A stretch of DNA of 64,000 bases. It comes from Vampirovibrionales bacterium (GTDB lineage Bacteria > Cyanobacteriota > Vampirovibrionia > Vampirovibrionales > Vampirovibrionaceae). The position numbers were made by a program, and so were the translations under genes. Every line of letters starts with the position of its first letter. Position 1 is the first letter of the stretch. Under the pieces are notes generated by a model that worked only from the letters and a program-made list of their open reading frames with translations, ran no database searches and had not been told where the DNA came from. Location: NCBI GenBank assembly GCA_029262635.1, contig JAJCZA010000018.1:1-64000 (forward strand). Reading direction: 5' to 3'. Shown here piece by piece: positions 50,704 through 59,644 of this stretch.

Positions 50704-52172
50704 CTCTTCCCTCTCAACATAAACCTCTTCAACAATTTTTGAGCCTTGATAAAACTCAACCCGTTCATTTTATTGGCATGGGGGGTATTGGTATGAGCGG
50801 ATTAGCCAGAATCCTGGCTGAATCTGGCTTCCAGGTCAGCGGGTCAGACCTGAGGAAAAATACGAATACTTGTCAGTTGGCGGCGCTGGGTGCAACAGTT
50901 TATCTGGGGCACCAAGCTGAAAACGTACCATCTAACGGGGTTGTGATTACCTCCACCGCCGTGCCGGATGATAATCCAGAGATAAAAATAGCCAGAGACT
51001 TAGGTGTTCCGGTGTTTCATCGTTCGGATGTCCTTCGGGAGATTCTTCAGGGCGAGACGTTGGGTCATGAGCGAACGGTGGGCATTTCCGGCTCTCACGG
51101 TAAAACCAGTGTCACGGGTATGTTGGGGATGGCGCTTCAGGGTTTTAAAATAAAACCCACCATTGTTGCTGGTGGAGTGATTCCTGAATTAGCAACCAAC
51201 GCCGTCTTAGGAAGTAACCGTGAATTGGCCGTTGCTGAACTGGATGAAAGCGATGGTACACTTGTAAAATACGCTCCCACACATTCCATCATTTTAAATA
51301 TGGAACTGGATCATGCGGATCATTACCGAGGCGGACTCGATGAATTAACAGCGACCTTTCAAGCCTATTTACGAGGCTTGACTCATGATAGTCAGGTGTT
51401 TTTTAATTGGGCGTGCCCTAATACGCGGGCATTATGTGAATCCTTTGATTCACCGACGTTTGAATCAATTTTGTTGTCACCTGGCGATATTTTTACGGGC
51501 AAGGAGCCTCAGGTGACTTACAATCTAAAAAATGCCAGAGACTATGATCGGGGTTGTTATCTAGGTTATGTGTACAAAAAAAATAAGCTGATGGGCGAGC
51601 TGAGCATGGGAATTCCCGGCATGCACCAATTGTTCAATGGCTTAGCGGCCATTGCAGTCGGTGATCAACTGGGTTTTGATTTTGACACCATGGCCCGAAA
51701 CTTGAGTACGTTTTCCGGTATGGGGCGCCGGTTTGAAAAAGTAGGGCACTATAACGGCGCTTTACTGGTGGATGACTATGCCCACCACCCCACAGAAGTG
51801 GCAGCCATGGTTAGGGCGGGTAAAGAATATTTATCCGGTATTGGTCGGTTGATCGTGGTGTTTCAGCCTCATCGTTATACACGCTTAAAGCAATTTTGGA
51901 GTGAGTTTATAGGAAGTTTTGCCGGAGTCGATGTATTAATTTTAATGGACGTTTATTCTGCCGGAGAAGCTCCTCTTGTAGGAACGGACAGTCAGATATT
52001 TTCCCAAGAGATTGAAGCATCAGGAATGGTTGCTCAGGTCCAATGCCATCCAGAAGCTGACTTTAGCGACTTAAAAGAAAGGCTTCAATCACAGATTTGT
52101 CCAGGTGATTTGGTCATGTCGATGGGTGCAGGTAACATTACTCAACTGCTCCGGGGTTGGGAGGAAGGATAA
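50700..52172 (+). CDS. murC: UDP-N-acetylmuramate:L-alanine ligase
   Basis: 490 aa Mur ligase that adds the first amino acid to UDP-MurNAc. HFIGMGGIGMSGLARILAESGFQVSGSD is the N-terminal Rossmann domain typical of MurC. GISGSHGKTSVTGML is the P-loop (SHGKT instead of TNGKT is diagnostic). VAELDESDG, NMELDHADHY, DDYAHHPTEV and FQPHRYTR follow in normal order. Translationally coupled to murE by ATGA, and 9 nt before murB. Cytosolic. Confidence 0.96.
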   Translation: MTLPSQHKPLQQFLSLDKTQPVHFIGMGGIGMSGLARILAESGFQVSGSDLRKNTNTCQLAALGATVYLGHQAENVPSNGVVITSTAVPDDNPEIKIARDLGVPVFHRSDVLREILQGETLGHERTVGISGSHGKTSVTGMLGMALQGFKIKPTIVAGGVIPELATNAVLGSNRELAVAELDESDGTLVKYAPTHSIILNMELDHADHYRGGLDELTATFQAYLRGLTHDSQVFFNWACPNTRALCESFDSPTFESILLSPGDIFTGKEPQVTYNLKNARDYDRGCYLGYVYKKNKLMGELSMGIPGMHQLFNGLAAIAVGDQLGFDFDTMARNLSTFSGMGRRFEKVGHYNGALLVDDYAHHPTEVAAMVRAGKEYLSGIGRLIVVFQPHRYTRLKQFWSEFIGSFAGVDVLILMDVYSAGEAPLVGTDSQIFSQEIEASGMVAQVQCHPEADFSDLKERLQSQICPGDLVMSMGAGNITQLLRGWEEG

Positions 52173-52181
52173 GATTTCGTG

Positions 52182-53156
52182 ATGGTGTGCGCTCAGGTTA
52201 AAATACCCGACTGTTTGGGATCCAAATATTCAACCTATCGTATAGGTGGACTTTTTGAGGAAGCCTATCAACCGACCTCCTTGGATGAGGCTTTAGAGCT
52301 GCTTCAGTATGTGTGCGATTCTAAAAAACAGCTGACCGTGATTGGTGCTGGGAGTAATCTGATTGTCGCCTCAGGCGGCATTGAGGGCATTACGCTATTG
52401 ACTCGAAAAATGACTCGGATTCAGGAGAGCTTCGCTGACGACCAAAAAACGGTGGAAGTCCTGTTTGGGGCCGGGGTACATTTGGCCAAGGCCGCCACGT
52501 TTGTCGAATCTTTAGGTATGACGGGTGCCGAGTACATGATTGGGATTCCCGGAACCATTGGTGGGGCCGTCCGAATGAACGCAGGCGCCATGGGGCAGGA
52601 AACATCGGAAGTCGTCCGATCAGTTAGGCTATTTAACTTGAGAGCCAGCGGTCCGGAGCACTGGCCATTAGAAAAACTGGCGTATCAATATCGATCCAGT
52701 GCCATTGATCCGGCGATACACATTGTTCTGGAGGCCCGAATGGTTTTCAAAGGAGGAGACCCGACAGAGATTCGAGCCAAAATGCAGGGAAATCTGGATT
52801 TTCGCAAAGCCCACCACCCAACAACGCCCAATGGCGGGAGCGTGTTTAAAAACCCGTACCCAAAGGGGACAGAAAAAGCCCACATGACCGCCGGGTGGAT
52901 GCTGGATCAGTTGGGTACAAAAGATTGGACGGAAGGTGATGTTCGGGTTAGTCCAAAGCATGCTAATTTTATTGAAAACATCGGTAATGGGACCTCGACG
53001 GATTTGTTACGGTTAATGTGCCGAATGAAACAAGCGGTAAAAGCTGTGTATGAGGTCGAACTTTATCCTGAAAACTTGTTTATAGGCAAGGCCACGGACG
53101 AGGAAGCGGCGCTGTGGAAAGAGTTAACAGGGGGTGCACATGTCGGAATGCATTAA
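52182..53156 (+). CDS. murB: UDP-N-acetylenolpyruvoylglucosamine reductase
   Basis: 324 aa FAD enzyme that reduces UDP-GlcNAc-enolpyruvate to UDP-MurNAc. YSTYRIGG, LTVIGAGSNLIVASGGIEG (FAD-binding PP-loop), YMIGIPGTIGGAVRMNAGA, the catalytic Ser in NGGSVFKNP and the terminal YEVELYPENLFIG are visible. The short C-terminal domain corresponds to type II MurB. GGAGGAAGGAT sits upstream. GTG at 52179 is an equally possible start one codon earlier. murC, murB and ddl are adjacent, the common bacterial order. It overlaps ddl by 17 bp. Confidence 0.95.
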   Translation: MVCAQVKIPDCLGSKYSTYRIGGLFEEAYQPTSLDEALELLQYVCDSKKQLTVIGAGSNLIVASGGIEGITLLTRKMTRIQESFADDQKTVEVLFGAGVHLAKAATFVESLGMTGAEYMIGIPGTIGGAVRMNAGAMGQETSEVVRSVRLFNLRASGPEHWPLEKLAYQYRSSAIDPAIHIVLEARMVFKGGDPTEIRAKMQGNLDFRKAHHPTTPNGGSVFKNPYPKGTEKAHMTAGWMLDQLGTKDWTEGDVRVSPKHANFIENIGNGTSTDLLRLMCRMKQAVKAVYEVELYPENLFIGKATDEEAALWKELTGGAHVGMH

Positions 53157-54108
53157 ATCTCCTATTATATCGATTGAGAAAACAACTCGAATCGGTGTTC
53201 TTTATGGGGGGCTGTCGTCAGAGCGCGAGGTTTCCTTACGCAGTGGGAAAAACTGTCATGAGGCGCTGGAACGGTTGGGTTATACGAATACGGTGTGTAT
53301 GGATGTGGGGCGAGATATCGGTAGACGACTGGAAGAGGAAGGCATCGAAGTTGCGTTTCTTGCGCTTCACGGGCGATATGGAGAGGATGGTGCGATTCAG
53401 GGCCTACTGGAAATGATGGGGATTCCATATACAGGAAACCGCTTGACGGCTAGCGCGTTGGCCATGAATAAGGGGCTGACTAAAAAAATTCTGGCGGACG
53501 CCGGTTTACCGGTTCTGCCATCGGTAATTCTGGATTTTTCAAAGCATCAGCAACAAGCGATGGCGGGTGTGGCTTATCAGGACACTTATCCTGTAATGGT
53601 TAAACCTATTGATGAAGGTTCTAGCGTGGGAATGGTTAAGGTAAACAGTCCATCAGAACTGGATTCTGCGGTTCAAAAAGCAGCAAAATACGCTAATTCA
53701 GTAATGATTGAACAGTACATTCCTGGTAAATCCATTACGGTCGGAGTTATTAATATTGATGGTGAACCCACGGTAACACCCATTCTGGAGTTAAGAACCC
53801 GCACCGAATGGTACGACCAAGAGGCGAAATACACTGAAGGGCTAACCGAATTTATTTTGCCAGCCGAACTGCCGGACGAGGTGACTCGATCTATTCAAGA
53901 AAAAACCCTAAAAGCCCATTCTGCGTTAGGGTGTAGTGGAATTTCTCGTACTGATTATGTGGTTGACGCGGAGTACAGGTTTTACATTCTGGAAGTAAAC
54001 ACCATACCCGGTATGACCAACCTAAGCGATCTACCTGCCCAAGCTAAAACCATGGGCATTGGGTATGATCAGTTGGTAGAATATATTTTGAAAACAGCAT
54101 TGGATTGA
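53140..54108 (+). CDS. ddl: D-alanine:D-alanine ligase
   Basis: 322 aa ATP-grasp ligase making the D-Ala-D-Ala dipeptide. VLYGGLSSEREVSLRSGKNC is the signature start; LALHGRYGEDGAIQGLLEMMGIPYTG and TVGVINIDGEPTVTPILEL follow. Substrate and Mg contacts lie in SGISRTDYVVD and ILEVNTIPGMTNLS. The EGSSVGM loop (VKPIDEGSSVGMVKV) is complete. ATG at 53140 has AGGGGG 5-6 nt upstream, better than GTG at 53134. It sits in the murC-murB-ddl-ftsQ order. Confidence 0.95.
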   Translation: MSECIKSPIISIEKTTRIGVLYGGLSSEREVSLRSGKNCHEALERLGYTNTVCMDVGRDIGRRLEEEGIEVAFLALHGRYGEDGAIQGLLEMMGIPYTGNRLTASALAMNKGLTKKILADAGLPVLPSVILDFSKHQQQAMAGVAYQDTYPVMVKPIDEGSSVGMVKVNSPSELDSAVQKAAKYANSVMIEQYIPGKSITVGVINIDGEPTVTPILELRTRTEWYDQEAKYTEGLTEFILPAELPDEVTRSIQEKTLKAHSALGCSGISRTDYVVDAEYRFYILEVNTIPGMTNLSDLPAQAKTMGIGYDQLVEYILKTALD

Positions 54109-54133
54109 AATTGGAAACAGAAAGTCCCACGGT

Positions 54134-55354
54134 ATGAGTCTTGAGAATGAACCACCCGAATCCTCGAATGTTCCCCCTTCTGAAGAAGTCTATGAAGGGG
54201 AACTGGTAGTTGAAACCATTGATCCTTCTGGTCTTTCGGAGCCTCTTGGTGATGAACCTAGCGTGGAAAGCACAAAAAGCTTGGAGAATATTCATTGGGT
54301 AGATATACCGATGAAAAAAGTGTCCCCCTCAAAAGACGCATCGGTAGAAGTGCCCGGAAAACCGTATTCGGCGCCTCTCAGCCCACCTGATTCTCAAAAA
54401 ACACCGGTAGAGGATGGTGTTGAAAAAGAGAACAGTACTCGAACAGAAGACGATGAGGCACGGGCACGGCAACGGCAGAAAACTTTTTTACTGGAACGGC
54501 GACGACAGAAAAAGCGGCAAGTGCTTTTTGGACGTCTGCGAGTTTTATTAAAGCTCTGCTTTATAGTGGCGATGACATTGGGTCTCTGGCAGTTTGCTAC
54601 GGCACCCTTCTGGATTTATGAATCGCCGGATTTTAAGGTGAACGACCTGCATCTGTTGAGCCGAAAAAATATTGAGTCAATGGTGCAACCTTATACTGGA
54701 CAAGCTATCTACCAGGTGGATCCGAAACAGATTGAAACTATTTTGAAAAAAAAATACGCTATCATTGAACGCATTGATGTCCGCCGTCAACTGTTTCCAG
54801 GGCGGTTAAATTTATTGATTACTGAAAAACACCCTTGGGGGGAACTCTACGCTTCGGCTTCTGAGGTATTTCCGTATGCGGTGGTGGCCGATGATTACGA
54901 GCCAATTCGTCTTAAGGATTATAAAAGTGCCGCAACATTTTACCCCGATCGTGCTTTGCCAAAAGTTATTCTTCCGATTCAGCGGTTAACGACTGAGGGT
55001 AAAGATTATCTTCAGCGGTTAAATGAAGTGAGCTATCAGTTGGCTCAGGTTCCGGGTTTAACATTAAAATACATTGATGCCAGTGATCCTAAAGCCGTGG
55101 ATGCTTATTTCAGTCATGTTCGAGTTCGGTTAGGACGGCTGGATGCGACTCGTTCCGAGCGATTAGGGCGCTTGTTTGGCTTGGTTGGCGAGATCACCAA
55201 GCATCAGAATAAGATTGATGATGTGGATCTGCGGTGGCTGAACCAGGTGACGTTTCATCGAGGTAAATATAAGTTGGCCAAGCCGTATCAGGGTAAAAAA
55301 GAAGATAATCAACAAAAGAATAAGAAAGAAGGTTCCAAAGTTAATGGCAGATAA
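54134..55354 (+). CDS. ftsQ: cell-division protein FtsQ/DivIB-type, POTRA domain
   Basis: 406 aa. It begins with an unusually long cytoplasmic region (residues 1-133, acidic then strongly basic RRRQKKRQVLFGRLR). One membrane helix follows at about 136-158 (VLLKLCFIVAMTLGLWQFATAPF), then a POTRA domain (about 167-235, FKVNDLHLLSRKNIESMV...RIDVRRQLFPGRLNLLITEKHPWGEL) and an FtsQ/DivIB-like beta domain ending near IDDVDLRWLNQVTF. The tail is Lys-rich. FtsQ links FtsL/FtsB with upstream divisome parts. It follows ddl by 25 nt with a weak ribosome binding site and overlaps dapB by 11 bp. Confidence 0.85.
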   Translation: MSLENEPPESSNVPPSEEVYEGELVVETIDPSGLSEPLGDEPSVESTKSLENIHWVDIPMKKVSPSKDASVEVPGKPYSAPLSPPDSQKTPVEDGVEKENSTRTEDDEARARQRQKTFLLERRRQKKRQVLFGRLRVLLKLCFIVAMTLGLWQFATAPFWIYESPDFKVNDLHLLSRKNIESMVQPYTGQAIYQVDPKQIETILKKKYAIIERIDVRRQLFPGRLNLLITEKHPWGELYASASEVFPYAVVADDYEPIRLKDYKSAATFYPDRALPKVILPIQRLTTEGKDYLQRLNEVSYQLAQVPGLTLKYIDASDPKAVDAYFSHVRVRLGRLDATRSERLGRLFGLVGEITKHQNKIDDVDLRWLNQVTFHRGKYKLAKPYQGKKEDNQQKNKKEGSKVNGR

Positions 55355-56177
55355 TTCGACACAAAAAATTCGAGTGGTGGTTTCCGGTTGTGCGGGAAAA
55401 ATGGGAAAAGAAGTGGTGAAAACCGCGATTGCCGATCCTCAACTTCAGTTGGTTGGCGCAGTAGATAAGTGTCACACGAGTGAGGATGCGGCGCTGGTTG
55501 CCGGGGTGGGTGATTCGTGTCAGGTCGGTATTTCGTCAGATCTATCAGAAACGCTGATTCGGACGGATGCGCAAGTTTGTGTGGATTTTACGCACCCCGA
55601 TGTGGTGCTGAGCAACACCTTAAGTATTATCGAAGCGGGTTGTCGTCCGGTTATAGGGACTACCGGGTTTTCTGCTGGAGCAATGGATGATATTGCTAAA
55701 GCATTAGAAGCGAAAGGGTTAGGGGGAATGATCGTACCCAACTTTGCCATTGGAGCGGTGCTACTCATGAAGTTTGCTGAAGAAGCATCCAAATACATGG
55801 ATCATGCGGAAATTATCGAACTGCATCATAATCAAAAAGCCGATGCGCCGAGCGGAACAGCGATTAAGACGGCTGAAAAAATGCTGGAGGGTTTAAAAGC
55901 TTCCGGTCAATCGAAATTTGGTGGAACCAATGGCCAGGAAGCAGAGACCATCACAGGGTCTCGCGGCGGAACTTATGAGGGAAATCTCCACATCCACAGC
56001 GTACGCTTACCCGGACTAGTGGCCCATCAGGAGGTCCTTTTTGGTGCCAGAGGTCAAATGCTGACCATTCGCCACGACAGTATCGATCGTACCTCATTTA
56101 TGCCCGGTGTCGCTTTGGCTTGTAAGAAAGTGATGAATTTAAGTGGGCTTGTCTATGGTTTAGAGCATGTGCTTTAG
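55344..56177 (+). CDS. dapB: 4-hydroxy-tetrahydrodipicolinate reductase
   Basis: 277 aa. It reduces the DapA product with NAD(P)H on the path to meso-diaminopimelate and lysine. VVVSGCAGKMGKEVVK is the nucleotide loop (GxxGxMG type). GTTGFS, VPNFAIGAVLLMKFAEEASKYMDHAEIIELHHNQKADAPSGTA (catalytic H-H-x-x-K-x-D-x-P-S-G-T-A) and the C-terminal FGARGQMLTIRHDSIDRTSFMPGV are intact. It overlaps ftsQ by 11 bp and shares TTAG with the convergent gene's stop. Placing dapB with murE in one cluster couples DAP supply to its use. Confidence 0.96.
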   Translation: MADNSTQKIRVVVSGCAGKMGKEVVKTAIADPQLQLVGAVDKCHTSEDAALVAGVGDSCQVGISSDLSETLIRTDAQVCVDFTHPDVVLSNTLSIIEAGCRPVIGTTGFSAGAMDDIAKALEAKGLGGMIVPNFAIGAVLLMKFAEEASKYMDHAEIIELHHNQKADAPSGTAIKTAEKMLEGLKASGQSKFGGTNGQEAETITGSRGGTYEGNLHIHSVRLPGLVAHQEVLFGARGQMLTIRHDSIDRTSFMPGVALACKKVMNLSGLVYGLEHVL

Positions 56178-57331
56178 CCGATTCGAAGCGTGAGGCATTT
56201 GGAAGAGCCGCCTGACTTTAGGAATTCGCTCATATCCACCTGAATCACGTTAAACCCACGGGATTTTAACTCGTCGGCCAAACGATGAGACCCTTGATTG
56301 AAAATCACGGTATCGTTAATGGCTACCGTATTACAGGCAAAATGAGCGGCTTCTTCATCAGTAACCGGAATTAGTTTATCTTTAGGTATGTTTGCTTCAA
56401 TGACACTGCGCCCATAGGCGTCAAAGGCATTGGGATAATAGATAAAGTGGCCGTCATAGAGTGGACAGATGCACACATCGATATGGTAAAACCGCTGGCT
56501 AATTAGCTCAAGCGACAAAACGGGCAAACCGGTTTGAGTCGTGATGAAGCTATGGGAGGCAATGTCGGTTCGTGTTTTGTAACCGGCAAACACACGGTCC
56601 TGCCAGATAAGTGCATCACCGGCACCTTCAAAGGTGATACCACTTGGCATGGTAAAGGTTTTAAATCCGTGATCGGCAAACCATTTCTCACAATGAGGTT
56701 CTTCGCCTTGACGCTCTTCAAATTTATAATGGGCAATAATCGCTTTATCGCCATAGACAAAGGCTGCATTGGCGGTAAAAACCAGATCTGGCAATCCTTT
56801 AACCGGCTCCATTAAATGGACATCCGCTTTGGCCTGTTTCGTAATTGCCTGATAAAGGGAATCCCACTGCTTTTTAGCCAATTCCACGTCGCAAGGGCCC
56901 GCTTCTTTCATCCATGGATTAATAGCGTATTCTACCGTAAAGTAATCCGGTGGGCACATCAGGATTTTCGGCGTATCGACATCCCCTAAAGGACTTGGAG
57001 GGGAGCGAAAAATACCCACTTTTTTCTCTTGCACTGCTGGAGAAGCGGGTGTGGTAACCGGCGTTTTTTCCATATAAGGCTGAACGTCGTTAATAATTGC
57101 TTCAAGCGAATTGTTATCCAGAGCCGTAATCATAATGCGGGCGTAACTGAAGTCTTCGCTGGAAGTACCAATATTAAAGTCCGTAATCTCGAAACTTCCA
57201 TGATGGCGTACAATAATATCCAACACACGAGAGAGCGTTAAAGAATCAATAAAATGCCCTTTAAGTTCAATGGTTTTTCGAATAACATTTTCTGTGTGTT
57301 CTGACTGTTTACTCTCTGACTGTGTGCTCAT
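56174..57331 (-). CDS. arginine deiminase/dihydrolase-like guanidine hydrolase with N-terminal LOR/SDH-type domain
   Basis: 385 aa. Residues 18-90 (IRKTIELKGHFIDSLTLSRVLDIIVRHHGSFEITDFNIG...SYARIMI) match the LOR/SDH conserved domain (Saccharop_dh_N type). From about 125 to the end is a guanidine-modifying (pentein) hydrolase: LPDLVFTANAAFVYGDKAI, ITFEGAGDALIW, FYHIDVCICPL and the nucleophile C379 in SSKCLTLRIG. Substrates could be arginine (dihydrolase, ammonia and ornithine forming) or a methylarginine. In cyanobacterial AgrE/ArgZ the hydrolase comes first and the LOR/SDH part after it; here the order is reversed and the C-terminal cyclodeaminase is absent. Convergent with dapB. Confidence 0.72.
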   Translation of the reverse strand: MSTQSESKQSEHTENVIRKTIELKGHFIDSLTLSRVLDIIVRHHGSFEITDFNIGTSSEDFSYARIMITALDNNSLEAIINDVQPYMEKTPVTTPASPAVQEKKVGIFRSPPSPLGDVDTPKILMCPPDYFTVEYAINPWMKEAGPCDVELAKKQWDSLYQAITKQAKADVHLMEPVKGLPDLVFTANAAFVYGDKAIIAHYKFEERQGEEPHCEKWFADHGFKTFTMPSGITFEGAGDALIWQDRVFAGYKTRTDIASHSFITTQTGLPVLSLELISQRFYHIDVCICPLYDGHFIYYPNAFDAYGRSVIEANIPKDKLIPVTDEEAAHFACNTVAINDTVIFNQGSHRLADELKSRGFNVIQVDMSEFLKSGGSSKCLTLRIG

Positions 57332-57428
57332 GGAATGGAGTCCTTTTTGATTCTATTTTCTATGGACTCATCATAACGCAAGCATATGCCCCAACCAAGG
57401 ATGAGAGGGTGACAAGCTGTATTCCCCC

Positions 57429-58085
57429 TTAGGAACGGGGACGAGCCTGAGAGGCCTCCAGATTAAAAGCGATGGATATGCGCTCGACCGGACTAAGGTT
57501 GGGGTGAACCAGATGCATCAGGTAGCCTGGAAAAAGAAGGATCATTCCGTTTTCAGGATGATAGGTCACGACACTGGACCGGTGATAATGACGTCCCAAA
57601 GGCAAGGGATTCATAAACTCAATAAGACCACTGCGGTCTTTGGGATTTTTTTTACGGGACTCTTCGTCTCGCTCCAGACTTTTCTCCACGTCCACATAAA
57701 AGACGCCCGACCACTGACAGGGCAAGTGGTTATGGGGAGCATTCCATGCGTTTCCGCCACTGATATTGCCCCAACAAGAGGTAAGTAGAATTTCCGTTTG
57801 AGCTTCCTGACCTGGATAAAACGGGGCAACACATTGACCGGAAAACTGGCCAATGGCCTGATTAAGCCATTGAATATCCGGGTGATCTTGAAGGTGTAGA
57901 TTATTTTCCGAATGCCAGCCATTTAAATTGCTTTTTTTGAGACCCGGACTTTTTTGCTGAAGTTCCAGCAAGAAGGTACGCAAGCCTGCTTGGTGTGCCG
58001 GAAAATTGTTGAGTTTACTTTTGAAAACAGGAACGGCAAAATGCCAGTCCGTTTGAACATCTTGAAGGGTGTTTGGTATGGTCAT
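57429..58085 (-). CDS. putative 2OG-Fe(II) oxygenase (TIGR02466-like)
   Basis: 218 aa. KKSNLNGWHSENNLHLQDHPDIQWL is the hallmark start of this family. The double-stranded beta-helix region has CWGNISGGNAWNAPHNHLPCQWSGVFYVD, with an H-x-H pattern where most dioxygenases use HxD/E, and a distal His in GYLMHLVHPNLSPVERISIAFN, where the Arg binds 2-oxoglutarate. Related proteins hydroxylate small molecules or proteins; the substrate is unknown. It lies 97 nt upstream of the guanidine hydrolase on the same strand and may be co-transcribed. Cytosolic. Confidence 0.72.
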   Translation of the reverse strand: MTIPNTLQDVQTDWHFAVPVFKSKLNNFPAHQAGLRTFLLELQQKSPGLKKSNLNGWHSENNLHLQDHPDIQWLNQAIGQFSGQCVAPFYPGQEAQTEILLTSCWGNISGGNAWNAPHNHLPCQWSGVFYVDVEKSLERDEESRKKNPKDRSGLIEFMNPLPLGRHYHRSSVVTYHPENGMILLFPGYLMHLVHPNLSPVERISIAFNLEASQARPRS

Positions 58086-58257
58086 GATTTTTATTATAAC
58101 GTCTCAATTTAAAAATAATAGACCATGTGGTTGAGTTTGAGGAGCGGGAAAGTAGGGAACTTTATATTTATAGTGGATTAAGCCCTTTTTTATGTAGTTA
58201 GACTTCCTTTATTCAGTGGATGAAACCAGGAAGCACAAAGGATACGGTATAAGTGGG

Positions 58258-58273
58258 TATCTATCGATAGATA
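58258..58273. promoter_or_regulatory. 16-bp perfect palindrome upstream of the flagellar operon
   Basis: TATCTATCGATAGATA, 22 nt before the GTG start of the SLT gene. It is a plausible operator for the operon. No clear sigma28 or sigma54 promoter was found in the 210 bp upstream. Confidence 0.45.
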
Positions 58274-58295
58274 ACGAGGTTAAAGAGAGGAAAAA

Positions 58296-58871
58296 GTGAA
58301 TCACTTTGAGGTTACATTGCAACGTGTTTCTCAGATCGAGCAGCAACTTCATTCGATCCGGCAACGCACAACAGCCCCTGATAGCAAGATGGGAGCATTT
58401 CAAGGCGTGCTAAAAGAGGTTCAGACTGAAACACCCTCAGGGCTTCCTTCGACTTCTCGATCTGAAATTGAATCTTTGATTCAAAAAATTGGTTCAAAAG
58501 AAGGGGTGGATCCCAATTTGGTGAGGGCTGTGGTTCAAACAGAATCCGGTTTTAACGCCAAAGCGGTTTCGCCTGTCGGCGCACAAGGATTAATGCAGTT
58601 GATGCCTTCGACGGCTCGTGGGTTAGGAGTCTCTAATAGCTTCAATCCGGCTGAAAACATTCAGGGTGGGACTCGATACCTGAAAGGACAGATTTCAAAA
58701 TATCAGTCGTTGCCTAAAGCATTGGCTGCCTATAATGCTGGACCGGGGGCTGTCGATAAATACGGCGGTGTCCCTCCTTATCAAGAGACAAAAAATTACG
58801 TTAGCAAAGTCATGGGGCTTTACCAGCAATATAGCGATGCCCAACCCTTGAGTAAGGCGGTGGTTCGATGA
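58296..58871 (+). CDS. SLT-domain lytic transglycosylase heading the flagellar operon
   Basis: 191 aa. GTG start at 58296 with GAGAGG 6 nt upstream. Residues 60-180 form a complete SLT domain: catalytic Glu in RAVVQTESGFNAKAVSPVGAQGLMQLMPSTARGLGV, then NIQGGTRYLKGQI and ALAAYNAGPGAVDKYGGVPPYQET. The N-terminal 55 residues are helical (FEVTLQRVSQIEQQL) and lack a signal peptide, so export may be through the flagellar type III apparatus. It is coupled to flgF by ATGA. Because FlgJ here has no hydrolase domain, this enzyme probably opens the wall for the rod. Role inferred from context. Confidence 0.82.
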   Translation: MNHFEVTLQRVSQIEQQLHSIRQRTTAPDSKMGAFQGVLKEVQTETPSGLPSTSRSEIESLIQKIGSKEGVDPNLVRAVVQTESGFNAKAVSPVGAQGLMQLMPSTARGLGVSNSFNPAENIQGGTRYLKGQISKYQSLPKALAAYNAGPGAVDKYGGVPPYQETKNYVSKVMGLYQQYSDAQPLSKAVVR

Positions 58872-59644
58872 TTAAAGGGCTATATACCGCAGCGGCAGGC
58901 ATGCTTTCCACTAGTATTTCTATGGATACGATGGCGAATAATATGGCCAACATGAATACGGTTGGATTTAAGAAAAACCATGCCAGTTTTCAAAGTTTTC
59001 CTGAGTTGTTGATTCAACGGACAGGCGCAGATGGGGTTAAGCAGATCGGCTCGCTCAATTCAGGTAGTAAAATTAAAGCCACCCCTATCAATTTTTCTCA
59101 AGGCTCATTGAGAACGACAGGAAACACTTTTGATTTGGCCATTCAGGGAGATGGGTTTTTTACGGTATCCGATGATGAGGGCAATACGTTCTATACTCGA
59201 AACGGAGCATTTGCGCTGGATGCCAATGGGGATTTGATTAATCAGGAAGGCCAAAAAGTACTGGCTTTTAATAACCGCCCGATTAATATCCCGCGGGACG
59301 GACAAAAAATTGAAATAACACCAACGGGTATGATTACCGCTGATGGAGAAGTTATTGATGAATTATACATCACCCAGTTTAAAAACAATGCGACATTAGA
59401 AAAAATGGGTGGTCATCTTTTTAAGGCAACCGATGCCACTGAATTCAGCGATGCGGCGCCCGTGGATCAGACTTTGAAGTATTCCATATTTCAACGGACC
59501 CTAGAAGGTTCCAATGTTAATATGGTGCAAGAAATGGTTAATAATATAACGGGTCTCAGGCTGTATGAGTCGTTACAGAAAAATATTCAATTACAAAATC
59601 AGACCTTGGGCAAGGTTGTTAATGACGTGGGCCGTTACCGGTAA
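58868..59644 (+). CDS. flgF: flagellar rod protein FlgF
   Basis: 258 aa proximal-rod protein. It opens with the rod/hook family motif MIKGLYTAAAGMLSTSISMDTMANNMANMNTVGFKKNHASF. It contains DLAIQGDGFFTVSDDEGNTFYTRNGAFALDANGDLI and closes with LEGSNVNMVQEMVNNITGLRLYESLQK, the coiled-coil termini that build the rod. It is distinguished from FlgG by length and order: it precedes a second, more typical FlgG gene. Its start overlaps the SLT stop (ATGA). Exported through the flagellar type III system without a cleaved signal. Confidence 0.88.
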   Translation: MIKGLYTAAAGMLSTSISMDTMANNMANMNTVGFKKNHASFQSFPELLIQRTGADGVKQIGSLNSGSKIKATPINFSQGSLRTTGNTFDLAIQGDGFFTVSDDEGNTFYTRNGAFALDANGDLINQEGQKVLAFNNRPINIPRDGQKIEITPTGMITADGEVIDELYITQFKNNATLEKMGGHLFKATDATEFSDAAPVDQTLKYSIFQRTLEGSNVNMVQEMVNNITGLRLYESLQKNIQLQNQTLGKVVNDVGRYR

